Source: an uncultured Marinobacter sp. (lineage in GTDB: Bacteria; Pseudomonadota; Gammaproteobacteria; Pseudomonadales; Oleiphilaceae). From it: a stretch of DNA of 64,000 bases. Location: positions 62,001 through 126,000 of the forward strand of contig NZ_CAJXKQ010000004.1 in NCBI RefSeq assembly GCF_913055835.1, written 5' to 3'. This document shows, one piece after another, positions 35,065 to 44,631 of this stretch; positions within the stretch are counted from its first letter, which is position 1; each line of letters begins with the position of its first letter. A model generated the notes under the pieces. The model was not told where the DNA came from. It saw only the letters and a list, made by a program, of their open reading frames with translations, and searched no databases. A program made the position numbers and the translations under genes.

Positions 35065-35075
35065 ACAAAAACAAA
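35065..35075 (+). promoter_or_regulatory. A/C-rich leader motif ahead of the YCF48-like gene
   Basis: ACAAAAACAAA, 14 bases before the start codon and in the predicted leader. Nearly identical to the dmpL, dmpO and dmpB motifs. Confidence 0.4.
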
Positions 35076-35089
35076 GACGGTGACATAAC

Positions 35090-36088
35090 ATGCCATACCC
35101 CATGGAATGCCCACGCGGCAAAGTTCCAATCACGTTCGCCCTTGCCGGACTGTCGGCGCTGCTGACCGGTTGCGAGGCGCCGCTGAATCTTGAAGCGGTA
35201 CGCCAACAGTCCCAGCAAGCCATTCAGCGAACCGATTTTTTCCAGTCCGTCGCCCGGAACGATCAAATCGTCGCCATCGCCGGCAACAACGGCGCGTTGC
35301 TTGTGAGCGAGAACCGCGGTTCGGACTGGCAACGGGTCCCGGTGCAAACCACTGAGAGTTTTCTTTCCCTTGAGACCTGCCCGGACGGTAGCTTCATCGC
35401 CCTGACCTTCAACAATCAGCTCTGGCACGGGAACCCTGCCGGTACCCGGTGGGCTGCCCATGAGCTTCCGAGCCAGGAGCAGATGATGACCGCCGATTGC
35501 GCGCCCGACGGCACCTGGTGGGCGGGCGGCAGTTTCACCACGCTGCAGAGCTCATCGGATCAGGGTACGACCTGGCAGGAAACTTCCCTGAATGAGGACG
35601 CCATTCTCACCAACCTCCAGTTCCTCGATCCGGAAACGGCACTTGCGACCGGAGAATATGGCCTGGTTCTGAAAACCCTGGATGGTGGCGAGACCTGGGA
35701 TTACGCCGGCTATCTACCGGACGAATTCTATCCCCATGCAGCTTACTTCGAATCAGCAGACGAAGGCTGGGTTGGTGGCCTGAACGGTTTCATCTACCAC
35801 ACCACCGACGGCGGAGAAACCTGGGACCGCCAGCCTACCGACACCAGCATGCCGGTGTTTGGCTTCGTCAAGGCCGGCAATGCCCTGTTTGCCCTGGGTG
35901 ATAACGCCACGGTTCTGGCGTTGTCCGGAGGCAGCTGGACAGGTCTTGAAACACCCAACCAGCCCCTTTACCTGCGCGACGGCGTGGTTCTGGCCAACAA
36001 CCAGCTCCTGGTAGCCGGAGGCCGCGGCCTGCTCCTTCAACTCGACATTCCCGTGGCCTCAGTGGCCAGCAACAACCGAGGTAACTGA
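35090..36088 (+). CDS. YCF48-like beta-propeller lipoprotein
   Basis: This 332-residue protein starts with a signal peptide ending in a lipobox (LTGC, Cys about 28), so it should be lipid-anchored. The rest shows repeated blades of the YCF48/BNR-type propeller: LVSENRGSDWQRV, SSDQGTTWQETSL, LKTLDGGETWDYAGY, HTTDGGETWDRQPTD. Ycf48/HCF136 aids photosystem assembly in phototrophs; in heterotrophs, related proteins sit next to MMPL transporters and DUF1302/DUF1329 genes, as here, where their role is unknown. It is two bases ahead of the transporter gene. A sigma54 promoter lies upstream. Confidence 0.85.
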   Translation: MPYPMECPRGKVPITFALAGLSALLTGCEAPLNLEAVRQQSQQAIQRTDFFQSVARNDQIVAIAGNNGALLVSENRGSDWQRVPVQTTESFLSLETCPDGSFIALTFNNQLWHGNPAGTRWAAHELPSQEQMMTADCAPDGTWWAGGSFTTLQSSSDQGTTWQETSLNEDAILTNLQFLDPETALATGEYGLVLKTLDGGETWDYAGYLPDEFYPHAAYFESADEGWVGGLNGFIYHTTDGGETWDRQPTDTSMPVFGFVKAGNALFALGDNATVLALSGGSWTGLETPNQPLYLRDGVVLANNQLLVAGGRGLLLQLDIPVASVASNNRGN

Positions 36089-36090
36089 TC

Positions 36091-38556
36091 ATGGCCGGAC
36101 TGCATAGATTCACGCATTTCCTGCATCAGCTGGAACTCTGGATTTTCAGGAACCCTCGTAAAGTCCTGTCGCTGATTGCCATTCTGACGCTGTTTTTCGC
36201 GCTGCGGATTCCGGGACTGAAAATCTTCACGGACTTCGCCGATCTGTTGCCCCAGCAGCATCCATACATAGAACTGCACAACAGCATCAAGGACGACTTT
36301 GGCGGCGCCAACGTCCTGGTGGTTGGCGTTGAGTTCGCCGAAGGCGACATCTTTTCCAATGAGAATCTGGCGACCATCGACCGGGTAACCCAGGCGGTCG
36401 ACAGCCTGCCCGGCGTAAACCACAACCTGGTTGCCAGCGTGACCCACCGAAATTCCCGCGAGATCTGGCTTACCGAAGTAGGCAGCATCAATTCCGAGCC
36501 TTACTACGACTCCACCCGTGGCGAGTACTCGGGGCAGGCGCTGGCCGAGATGAAAGCGGCAGTGGCTGCGAACCCGCGGGTCTACGGCCCTCTGGTTTCT
36601 CCAGACTTCAAGATGGCACTGGTGAAGGCTCAGCTGATCGAGGGCAAGCTCGACTACGAGAAAACCTTTGCCCAGTTGCAGCAACTCCGCCAACAGGAAG
36701 CCGGTGACGGTGTCACTATCTACGCCACAGGCCAGCCCGTACTTGTTGGCTGGGCCTACACCTACATGGACCAGATTCTGCAGATCTTCATCTTTACCGT
36801 TCTGGCCATGCTGGCACTGCTGGTCTTCCATTTCCGCAAAGCCTATGGGGTACTGATTCCCCTGGGCGGCGTTCTGATCTCCACGATCTGGGGCCTTGGG
36901 ATCATCAGCCTGCTCGGGTACAACCTGGATCCGCTCGGGCTGGTAATCCCCTTTTTGATTGCTGCCAGGGCCATGAGCCACGGTGTTCAACTGGTCGAAC
37001 GGTATTACGCTGAAACCCGCGAGCTGGGCGAGGGGCCGAAGGCCGCCAAGGCTACCTTTGACAGCCTGTTCCGCCCTGGTTCCCTGGGCGTGGTGTCTGA
37101 CGCCATCGGCCTGTCACTGATCGCCATTGGCTCGATTCCCCTGAACACCCACCTGGGGATCTATGCCTCTCTCTGGGCCATCACCGTTGTCTTCACGGTT
37201 CTGATCGGTGTTCCCCTGCTGCTTTCGATCCTGCCCACACCAAAGAATGCCGAGATGCGCGAGACCGCCCTGCGCTATATCGGCAGCAGCTGCTCACGAA
37301 CCGTCACTCGCCCCGGACGGGCAAAAATTGTACTGGCAGCGGCGGCAGTCTTGATGGGTGCCGGCGTCCTTGCGGCGTCCAACGTCCAGATCGGCGACTC
37401 CGAACCCGGTTCTCCGATCCTGTACCCGGACCACGATTACAACATTTCCTCCCGCGTGGTGAATGACCGCTTCCCCGGTTCCGAGGAGCTGTATGTGATC
37501 GCCGAAACCGACGAGAAAGGCGGCCTCAAGCGGCCGGAAGTGCTCAAGGCGCTGTCGGACTTCCAGGCGCACATGCTCACCGATCCCGGTGTTGGCGGAT
37601 CCAAAGGTCTGCCCGACCTAGTCAAGCAGGTAAACCGGCTGATGCATAATGACGATCCACGCTGGTACCAGATTCCCCACGACCAGCGCTATGTGGGCGG
37701 CCTGATGTTCACCTACATGGCATCAAGCCCGATTCCCGGCGCGCTGGATGAGTTCAATGATACCGACGACCGTGTCGCCAATCTGGTGTTCTTCTACAAG
37801 GACCGCCAGGGCGAAACCATCCGCCGCGCCATTCACATGGCCAAGGAATGGATCGCCGAGAACGGCGACAGCGTCGAGGGTCTGACCATCCGGTTGGCGG
37901 GCGGAACACTCGGCGTTGCCGCAGCTATGAACGAATCGGCGTTCGACACCAACATGATCGTTTTGCCCCTGGTGTTCCTCCTGATCTTCGCCTTCGTGAT
38001 GCTGTTCTACACCTCCTGGCACGCCGGGTTAATGATGCTGCTGGCAATGCTGTTCGCCACTACCCTGACCTACGCCTACATGGGCCTGTACGGGCTCAGC
38101 ATCGACATCAATACCGTGCCGGTAATCGCGGTGGGTATCGGCGTCGGCATTGATTACTCCATCTACATGATGGACCGCATACGCGAGGAAATGGCCAAGT
38201 GCGGCGAGCTGCGCGAGGCGGTGCGCCGGGCAATAGCCACTACAGGCATGGCGATCAGCTTTACGGCTCTGACCCTGATGGCCGGCATCATCATGTGGGT
38301 GATTTTCTCCGACCTTCGCTTCCAGTCCGATGCCGCCATGCTGCTGTGCGTGATGATCGTGATCAACGGCATCGCCGCCATGCTGCTGGTGCCCTCCTGG
38401 GTGCTGGTGTTCAAGCCCCGCTTCATTACCAACGTTTACGCGGACGAGGACGGCATTCTCCACGCCGACAGTCAACGTCCCGAACCAACTCCCTCACCAA
38501 CCGACACCAGCCGGGAAAGTGATGGATACGTAGCCGGAGCCGCGTCCCGGGCGTGA
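36091..38556 (+). CDS. MMPL/RND-superfamily transporter
   Basis: The 821-residue inner-membrane protein has about twelve helices in the 1+5+1+5 RND pattern: a first helix at 25-45 (VLSLIAILTLFFALRI), a large periplasmic loop to about 225, five helices to about 385 (including AMLALLVFHFRKAYGVLIPLGG in parts), a second first-helix near 415, a second loop, and five closing helices from about 625, with DINTVPVIAVGIGVGIDYSIY, which holds the Asp pair of the relay. It belongs to the HpnN/MmpL-like branch that carries lipids or other hydrophobic molecules, rather than AcrB-type drug pumps. It starts two bases behind the YCF48-like gene. Confidence 0.9.
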   Translation: MAGLHRFTHFLHQLELWIFRNPRKVLSLIAILTLFFALRIPGLKIFTDFADLLPQQHPYIELHNSIKDDFGGANVLVVGVEFAEGDIFSNENLATIDRVTQAVDSLPGVNHNLVASVTHRNSREIWLTEVGSINSEPYYDSTRGEYSGQALAEMKAAVAANPRVYGPLVSPDFKMALVKAQLIEGKLDYEKTFAQLQQLRQQEAGDGVTIYATGQPVLVGWAYTYMDQILQIFIFTVLAMLALLVFHFRKAYGVLIPLGGVLISTIWGLGIISLLGYNLDPLGLVIPFLIAARAMSHGVQLVERYYAETRELGEGPKAAKATFDSLFRPGSLGVVSDAIGLSLIAIGSIPLNTHLGIYASLWAITVVFTVLIGVPLLLSILPTPKNAEMRETALRYIGSSCSRTVTRPGRAKIVLAAAAVLMGAGVLAASNVQIGDSEPGSPILYPDHDYNISSRVVNDRFPGSEELYVIAETDEKGGLKRPEVLKALSDFQAHMLTDPGVGGSKGLPDLVKQVNRLMHNDDPRWYQIPHDQRYVGGLMFTYMASSPIPGALDEFNDTDDRVANLVFFYKDRQGETIRRAIHMAKEWIAENGDSVEGLTIRLAGGTLGVAAAMNESAFDTNMIVLPLVFLLIFAFVMLFYTSWHAGLMMLLAMLFATTLTYAYMGLYGLSIDINTVPVIAVGIGVGIDYSIYMMDRIREEMAKCGELREAVRRAIATTGMAISFTALTLMAGIIMWVIFSDLRFQSDAAMLLCVMIVINGIAAMLLVPSWVLVFKPRFITNVYADEDGILHADSQRPEPTPSPTDTSRESDGYVAGAASRA

Positions 38557-38597
38557 CCCGGGGCAAGGCTCCAGAACAACCCAAACGAGGATCTGCC

Positions 38598-40514
38598 ATG
38601 CAAACAAAAATAAAAGGCCTGAGTCTGTGGTGCGCTGTATTCTCCAGCACCACTGCACTCACCCTGGCTGCGCTGCCCGGCACTGTTGCCGCGGAGGATA
38701 CCAGGATCAATGGCTTCTATGAGAACGCAACCTACGCACGTGACGGAGTGGGTCTCTCCAAATTCCGGAACACCATTCAGCTCGAGGGGGAAAAACGGAT
38801 AGGTAACGTGGGCATTTTCAGCAATGTCTCCGTAAACGGCACGCTTCGCGGCACCTACGACGGTGTCTACGACCTCAATGATGACGAATACGGCAGTGAA
38901 GCCGGCGGGCCGATTCAGCTCCAGGACATTGCCCAGGGCTCGGTTCCCCACGGAGGCGGTATTGCGCCCACACCGTTCTTCGGCTTCGGCATCAATGAGA
39001 ACCCCAACGACGGCATGGTAGTTCTCGGCGAGCACCTGCATGATCAGGACAATGGTGTTGCCTTTGGCGTACCCGTACGTCCCTGTGACGTCGACAGCCG
39101 CGGCTGTATCGATGACTACCTGGACAAGGACGAAGATGAGCTGCGTTTCCAGGAGTTCAATGACCGTCTGGATTTCATCCGGGAACTCTATGTTGATTTC
39201 GATCTGAACTTCGACAGTGGCAACGTACTCAGCACCCGTCTGGGTAAACAGCAGGTCATCTGGGGCCGCACCGATCTGTTCCGGGTACTGGACGTGATCA
39301 ACCCGGTGGACTATTCCCGCAACAACATCTACGACGAACTGGAAGATATCCGGATTCCCATGTGGATCCTGAAAACGGACTATCGTATGGGCCCGACGGA
39401 AGTGTTCGAAGGCTTTGCCTTTGACGACCTGAACTTCCAGGTGGTGTGGAACTTCGACGAGTTCCGTCCCCACGACATCGGCCAGTGTGGCCAGCCTAAC
39501 GTGATCCTCGACGCCGGTTGTTTCTTCCGGGGCATGAACAACCTCTGGGAAAATGGCGGCACCGTGGCCAACTTTGCAGGCGCCACACCCGATGGTGGTC
39601 TGGCCACCGACTTCGGCCCCGGCCAGATCGGTATCCGCCGCGCCAATATGCCGAGCTGGAAGCTGTCCAATACCCAGCTGGGCCTGAAACTGGAAGGTGT
39701 CTATGGCGACCTGGGTTTCTCCCTGAACGCCCTGACCTACCGTTCCCAGTTGCCCTCGCTTCGTGGCGGCATTCCAGCCCAGAACCCGTTTGACGGTACA
39801 ACAGACGTTTATCCGTCTCTGATCGCCTTTGATATCCACTTCCCGCGGGTCAACCTGGTGGGTGGCTCCCTCGACTACTACTCCCAGGGCATCGACACCG
39901 TATTCCGGTTCGAGACCGCCTACACCTCGGGCGAGGAGTTTGCCAACACCCTGCGCGAGAGACTCTATTCCGAGTCTGACGTGGCACGTTACGTTATTGG
40001 CGCAGACAAGAACGTGTTCATTCCCTTCCTGAACGAAAACCAGTCGTTCCTGTTCTCCGGCCAGATCTTCGGCCAGCACATTCTTGATCACGAGCGTGAG
40101 CAGAGAACCTATGGTGAGGCCGGCATTCCGGACTGGGAGCACAACTGGATTGGCACCCTGCTGATTCAGGGCTTCTACATGAACAACCGTCTTATCCCGA
40201 AACTGATTACGGCTCACGACTTCCGCGCCCAGGCCACCACGCTAGCCCCGAGTGTTGACTGGATCGTGACGGACCGGTTCCGGGTGACCGCCGGCGCCAA
40301 CGTGAAGGTGGGTGACGGTGCCCGCAAATTCGACGACTGCCGTTCCTGTAACCCCTGGGATCCGTTCACCCAGACACCGGGTGTGGTCAATCACCAACTG
40401 GGTGAGTCCGCCGGTCTGGGCGGCTATGAACCCCTCGGTCGCTTCAAGTCCGGTCCGATCGGCATGGCCCAGGAAGAAGACGAAGTCCAGCTGACCGTTC
40501 GCTACAGCTTCTGA
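38598..40514 (+). CDS. DUF1302-family outer-membrane protein
   Basis: A 638-residue protein with signal peptide (ending near VAAEDTRINGFYEN) and the aromatic, Asp/Asn-rich sequence expected of a large beta-barrel, ending in VRYSF with a terminal Phe. Segments such as RLGKQQVIWGRTDLFRVLDVINPVDYS are the family hallmark. Paired Cys (CDVDSRGC, CGQPNVILDAGC, CRSC) suggest disulfides in loops. DUF1302 proteins are usually found together with DUF1329 and an MMPL transporter; the cargo is not known. ATG 38598 follows GAGG and starts the signal peptide; a longer frame would overlap the transporter stop. Confidence 0.87.
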   Translation: MQTKIKGLSLWCAVFSSTTALTLAALPGTVAAEDTRINGFYENATYARDGVGLSKFRNTIQLEGEKRIGNVGIFSNVSVNGTLRGTYDGVYDLNDDEYGSEAGGPIQLQDIAQGSVPHGGGIAPTPFFGFGINENPNDGMVVLGEHLHDQDNGVAFGVPVRPCDVDSRGCIDDYLDKDEDELRFQEFNDRLDFIRELYVDFDLNFDSGNVLSTRLGKQQVIWGRTDLFRVLDVINPVDYSRNNIYDELEDIRIPMWILKTDYRMGPTEVFEGFAFDDLNFQVVWNFDEFRPHDIGQCGQPNVILDAGCFFRGMNNLWENGGTVANFAGATPDGGLATDFGPGQIGIRRANMPSWKLSNTQLGLKLEGVYGDLGFSLNALTYRSQLPSLRGGIPAQNPFDGTTDVYPSLIAFDIHFPRVNLVGGSLDYYSQGIDTVFRFETAYTSGEEFANTLRERLYSESDVARYVIGADKNVFIPFLNENQSFLFSGQIFGQHILDHEREQRTYGEAGIPDWEHNWIGTLLIQGFYMNNRLIPKLITAHDFRAQATTLAPSVDWIVTDRFRVTAGANVKVGDGARKFDDCRSCNPWDPFTQTPGVVNHQLGESAGLGGYEPLGRFKSGPIGMAQEEDEVQLTVRYSF

Positions 40515-40529
40515 TCACGAGGTAACACC

Positions 40530-41858
40530 ATGAGACAACAAACAATGAAATACTTCACACGCACACTGATCGCTGGCTGCACCGCCAGCCTGATGGCCAC
40601 AACCGCTCTGGCGGACGAAGCGGTTATCACCGAATCCTTCTACCCCTACAAAACCGAGACGCCGCAGCACGAAGGTCTTGAGCCCGGAATGGTGATCGAC
40701 CAGTCCAACGTCGCCCAGTTCAAGGACATCATCGACCCGGCCTTCTACGGTTTCATTGAACAAGGCTGGACCACCATGGTCGTGGGTGAGACCACGTCGT
40801 TCGATCTTCACCCGAGCTACGTTGAGGCAACCCGCCTCGGCATGGATCAGGTCACCCTCGGCGGCCAGGTGGGCGAAATCAACGGTTGGCAGGCAGGCCG
40901 CCCGTTCCCGGAAGAGCCCAGCGCCGATGATCCCCGCGCCGGTGAGAAGCTGGCCTGGAACTACAAGTACGGCTACAACTGGGGCGACAGCGCCGCTATC
41001 TCGCCGTTCTACTGGAAGTACCGCGACATGAACTCTGGCGACGTTGAGCGCACCATCAAGTTCAACTTCCACTTCCTGAACTACAAGGGCCGGGTGAACC
41101 AGGAACCAACCCCTGAAATCACACCGAACCCGTCCGACCTGTTCCGGGCCATCTACCTGCAGGTACTGGATCCGGCAGATGTGCGCGACACCCAGTTGCT
41201 GATCCACCGGGCCGCGGATGACCTCAAGCGGGACAACTCCTGGCTTTACCTCGGCTTCCAGCGTCGCGTCCGTCGTCTGGCCACGGGCCAGGTCACCGAT
41301 GCCTTCCTCGGTTCCGACCTGATGATCGAGGATTTTGAAGGCTACAACGGCCGGATTTCCGACATGAACTGGACCTACAAAGGTACCCGTTACATGCTGA
41401 TGCCGTTCTACAACCACAATGAGCTCAAGCTGGACTCTGAAACCCACAGTGACAGCGACGGCTACCAGGTGGTTGCCTTCAGCGGACAGGGCGGATGCTT
41501 CCCGGATATCACCTGGCAGCTTCGCAAGGTCTATGAGGTCGAGTCTGTGCCGGTCGATGAGAGCCATCCGCTGTCAAAGCGCGTGCACTTCATGGACGCC
41601 CAGACCTTCACCATTCCCCGCACCGTGTCCTATGACCGTAAAGGCAGCCTTTGGAAAACCTTCACCATTGGCCAGGCCCATCCGGACCATCACCTGCCCA
41701 AGAACAAGGGCACCGGTGTTTCCATCGACGACAGCTTCAGCATGATCGACGTGCAGGCCAGCCACTGCACCACTGGCCAGTTCAAGGGCCAGGTAGATCC
41801 TGAAATGTCGCCGCCCAATATGTTCAACGTTCAGTACCTGCGCGCCACGGGCAGTTAA
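40530..41858 (+). CDS. DUF1329-family periplasmic protein
   Basis: This 442-residue protein has a signal peptide (TASLMATTALADEAV) and the DUF1329 pattern: EGLEPGMVIDQSNVAQFKD (in parts: PGMVIDQSN), AGEKLAWNYKYGYNWGD, LGSDLMIEDFEGYNG and YMLMPFYNHNELKLD. Its fold is considered LolA/LolB-like, so it may carry hydrophobic molecules between the inner-membrane transporter and the outer-membrane DUF1302 barrel; this is inference. GAGG precedes the ATG at 40530. A strong terminator closes the operon at 41885. Confidence 0.87.
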   Translation: MRQQTMKYFTRTLIAGCTASLMATTALADEAVITESFYPYKTETPQHEGLEPGMVIDQSNVAQFKDIIDPAFYGFIEQGWTTMVVGETTSFDLHPSYVEATRLGMDQVTLGGQVGEINGWQAGRPFPEEPSADDPRAGEKLAWNYKYGYNWGDSAAISPFYWKYRDMNSGDVERTIKFNFHFLNYKGRVNQEPTPEITPNPSDLFRAIYLQVLDPADVRDTQLLIHRAADDLKRDNSWLYLGFQRRVRRLATGQVTDAFLGSDLMIEDFEGYNGRISDMNWTYKGTRYMLMPFYNHNELKLDSETHSDSDGYQVVAFSGQGGCFPDITWQLRKVYEVESVPVDESHPLSKRVHFMDAQTFTIPRTVSYDRKGSLWKTFTIGQAHPDHHLPKNKGTGVSIDDSFSMIDVQASHCTTGQFKGQVDPEMSPPNMFNVQYLRATGS

Positions 41859-41884
41859 CCGGGCATCATTGTTGCTCCTCTCTC

Positions 41885-41911
41885 GGGCCCGCTTCGGCGG
41901 GCCCCTTTTTT
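41885..41911 (+). terminator. Rho-independent terminator closing the DUF1329 operon
   Basis: GGGCCCGC, loop TTCG, GCGGGCCC, then C and a run of seven T. It begins 26 bases behind the DUF1329 stop. Confidence 0.93.
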
Positions 41912-41932
41912 GGACTATGGAGGATATCGGAC

Positions 41933-42529
41933 ATGACAGATAACCAGTCTGCCGTTGGTAAGCAGGATTCAACCGCGCCCCTCACAGTCGTTGTTTCGCG
42001 GCGAGTCAGGAAGGGCCAACAAGAGGCATTTGAAGCGTTAAGCAGCCAGATGACCGAGCGGGCGTCCCGTTTTCCCGGTTACCTGGGCACGGCCATGTTC
42101 CGCCCGGCATCACCCGACGATCCCGAGTACCGGATCGTGTTCAAATTCCGCGATCGGGAAAGCCTGACCGACTGGGAGGAATCGGAGGAACGAGGCGAGC
42201 TGCTGGAACAGATTGAAAGCCTGCTGGTACAACCCAGCGAACGGGAAGTCACCTCGGGCATCGTTACCTGGTTCACCCTGCCAGGACAGAACCCGGTACA
42301 ACCGCCCCCCAAATGGAAGATGACCATTGTCAGCTGGCTGGCACTTTACCCGGCGGTAACCCTGGTTTTCGTCATTTTCGGGGATCTGCTGGCCCAGGTG
42401 CCACTCTTGCTGCGTACGATGATCGTCACGATCGTGGTGATGGGGTTAATGAGCTATGTGTTGATGCCCAGAATGACGAAATGGTTCAAGTTCTGGCTGT
42501 TCCCCGATCGCCGGAGAAACAGCCGGTGA
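41933..42529 (+). CDS. ABM-domain protein with C-terminal membrane segments
   Basis: Of its 198 residues, about 15-110 form an antibiotic biosynthesis monooxygenase (ABM) ferredoxin-like domain (VVVSRRVRKGQQEAFEALSSQM, YRIVFKFRDRESLTDWEES), and about 130-185 two membrane helices (MTIVSWLALYPAVTLVFVIF and LRTMIVTIVVMGLMSYVLM) with a basic tail. Proteins of this layout are common but unassigned; ABM domains can bind heme or quinone-like aromatics. It has its own GGAGG site after the terminator, so it may have a promoter overlapping that region. Confidence 0.8.
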   Translation: MTDNQSAVGKQDSTAPLTVVVSRRVRKGQQEAFEALSSQMTERASRFPGYLGTAMFRPASPDDPEYRIVFKFRDRESLTDWEESEERGELLEQIESLLVQPSEREVTSGIVTWFTLPGQNPVQPPPKWKMTIVSWLALYPAVTLVFVIFGDLLAQVPLLLRTMIVTIVVMGLMSYVLMPRMTKWFKFWLFPDRRRNSR

Positions 42530-42549
42530 TTTGTCGCCGGTGCCATCAC

Positions 42550-44631
42550 TCATAGGTGCTGCATTAGCGCTCGCAATCTCGGGTTATCCGGGAAACGCAG
42601 CAACAATTCGCGGGTGACTTCTCTGGCTTTGTCCAGATGCTGGAGTTGGAACAGGGCCACCGCGTAACGATAACCATAAAGCCACTGGTCCGGTGCCAGT
42701 TCCGAGGCTTGTGCGAGATCGTCCAGGGCCAGGCTGTACTCCTTCAGTTTCAGATGGATCAGACCGCGCAAATGGATGAGGCTGGCATCGCCCGTGCTTT
42801 TAACGAGAGTACGGTTGATGGCATCGATTGCTTCCAGATTGCGTCCACCTGAGCGCAGGATATCGGTCAGAAGAATAGTGGCAGGTACATAGCCCTGGTC
42901 TTTACTCAAGGCCTTTTCCAACACTTTTTCGGCCTTGTAGACAAAATCCCCTGCCAGCAGGTAGCGGGCTTTCAGGACAAGCCCCGACGGCAGGTCCGAC
43001 TGCATGTCGAGAAAATGCTCATACTCGCCACGCACGTTTGCCCAAGGCTCGGAATCCAGTTCAATACCAAGCCAGGTCATCGACTCGAACGCAGCGATCC
43101 GCACCGCCAGCGACATATCACCCAGTCCGGCCTCACCCAGTTTCCGCGCATGATCGGCCGAGCCGTGACGAAGCACGCGGAAGACGCTCTCCCGAATGAC
43201 CGCGTCCTCACTGGCTGCCAGATTCTCAAGCAGGGCCTGCTGTTCCCGGGCCAGCCACTGTCCCTGCTGCTCCAGCAAGGTGGCCCGGCGAAGCGCGGGT
43301 TCGTTGGTATTCTGAAGGTATTCCAAAATGCCCGGAACAGGGCTCTGCTGAGCGCCATGCCAGGTCTCTTGCTCATAGAGTTTCGGAAACCAGCCAGCCA
43401 CTTGATCAATTGACCAGTCCCGGCTCTTGTCGGTATGACACGCCAGGCATACATCGGGACTGCCACTGACCTTCGAGATGTCCGGTCGTGGCACCGTAAA
43501 GCTGTGTTCGCGCCGGGTATCAATCTTCATGAAGGTGCTTTCCGGCATATGGCAGTTCACGCACTGGGCCCCCTCACTCCCCTGTGGGTGGCGGTGGTGC
43601 TCTGGCGTGTCAAAATCACCGGCGTTGTGGCACTGCGCGCACACGGCATTACCCTGCGCTTTCAGCTTGCCGCTGTGGGGGTTGTGGCAATCGCTGCAGA
43701 CCACGCCGGCCTGGAACATCCGGCTCTGTTCAAAGGAGCCCAGCACAAACACTTCTTCCCGGACACGGCCATCGGCGTAGTAGAGCGGCTGGTCAAGACG
43801 GCTCAGGCTGAACTGATCATGAACCTGACCACCGCCCTGATCGGCGAGGCTGGTTCTCAGTGAATGGCACCGTCCACACGTGGGAACCTGATGTGGGCTG
43901 GACTCTGCTCCCTCATGCCGGGGCGGCTGTTTTCCCTGACTGACCAACCAGGCACCCATGGCGGCAAGTTCCAAACCCGCGGCCATCTCAAACTCACCTT
44001 CACGAGCTGCCCGGGCATGCTTTTCCGCGTTTTCATGACAGGCCACGCAACCGACAGAAACCTGCTGCCAACGGGTGTCGTAGCTGTCTGACTCTACGTC
44101 ATAGTTGCGAGTCAGCCCGGTGGAATGACAATCCGCGCACTGGTTATTCCAGTTCTGATAAACGCCAGTCCAATGCATGGCATCGCCAGGGTGGTTCTGA
44201 TTCGGCTCGTCCAGCCTGAACCAACGCTGCCCGCCCTCAGACTCGGCCCGGGTATCCCAGGCAATATTGAAGGCCTGCAGACGACCGTCACCAACATCAA
44301 TCAGATATTGTTGGAGTGGGTAAACACCAAAGGTGTATCTGACCTGCCATTCCCGGGTGTCTCCGCCTTCCTGCACACGGATAAAATAACGATCGTCTTC
44401 AGACTGGAAACTCGCCCGGACCGCGCTGTCTGAAAAACGACCACCTGAGAAGTTCCCTGCCACCGTGTCCGGGGTTGCGGGAGCCATTGCTGCAGCATGC
44501 TGGGAATCGGACCATTGGCGAACTTCCTCAGCATGACAGCCGGCGCAGTCGGAGACATCGGCAAGGACATCCTCCAGAGCGGCCAGCATTAGCGCGACGA
44601 TTGCAAAGACAGTCAGAAAATAGTTGACCAT
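42550..44631 (-). CDS. Octaheme cytochrome c with C-terminal TPR repeats
   Basis: The 693-residue secreted protein starts with a signal peptide (VNYFLTVFAIVALMLAALEDVLA) and holds eight CxxCH motifs: CAGCH, CADCH, CVACH, CGRCH, CSDCH, CAQCH, CVNCH and CLACH. Residues from about 500 onwards are TPR-like helical repeats (KALSKDQGYVPATILLTDILR, LALDDLAQASELAPDQWLYGYRYA). This layout fits the cytochrome c554-like multiheme family joined to a TPR scaffold. It may be a periplasmic electron carrier or reductase; the partner is not evident. It is divergent from the AraC gene, sharing about 200 bases of regulatory sequence. Confidence 0.87.
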   Translation of the reverse strand: MVNYFLTVFAIVALMLAALEDVLADVSDCAGCHAEEVRQWSDSQHAAAMAPATPDTVAGNFSGGRFSDSAVRASFQSEDDRYFIRVQEGGDTREWQVRYTFGVYPLQQYLIDVGDGRLQAFNIAWDTRAESEGGQRWFRLDEPNQNHPGDAMHWTGVYQNWNNQCADCHSTGLTRNYDVESDSYDTRWQQVSVGCVACHENAEKHARAAREGEFEMAAGLELAAMGAWLVSQGKQPPRHEGAESSPHQVPTCGRCHSLRTSLADQGGGQVHDQFSLSRLDQPLYYADGRVREEVFVLGSFEQSRMFQAGVVCSDCHNPHSGKLKAQGNAVCAQCHNAGDFDTPEHHRHPQGSEGAQCVNCHMPESTFMKIDTRREHSFTVPRPDISKVSGSPDVCLACHTDKSRDWSIDQVAGWFPKLYEQETWHGAQQSPVPGILEYLQNTNEPALRRATLLEQQGQWLAREQQALLENLAASEDAVIRESVFRVLRHGSADHARKLGEAGLGDMSLAVRIAAFESMTWLGIELDSEPWANVRGEYEHFLDMQSDLPSGLVLKARYLLAGDFVYKAEKVLEKALSKDQGYVPATILLTDILRSGGRNLEAIDAINRTLVKSTGDASLIHLRGLIHLKLKEYSLALDDLAQASELAPDQWLYGYRYAVALFQLQHLDKAREVTRELLLRFPDNPRLRALMQHL

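Noticed and set aside
38472..40217. Long minus-strand open frame opposite the DUF1302 gene
   Set aside because: It is a mirror of a G+C-rich coding region; the plus-strand frame has a signal peptide, ribosome site and C-terminal Phe, while the minus frame shows no family motif.
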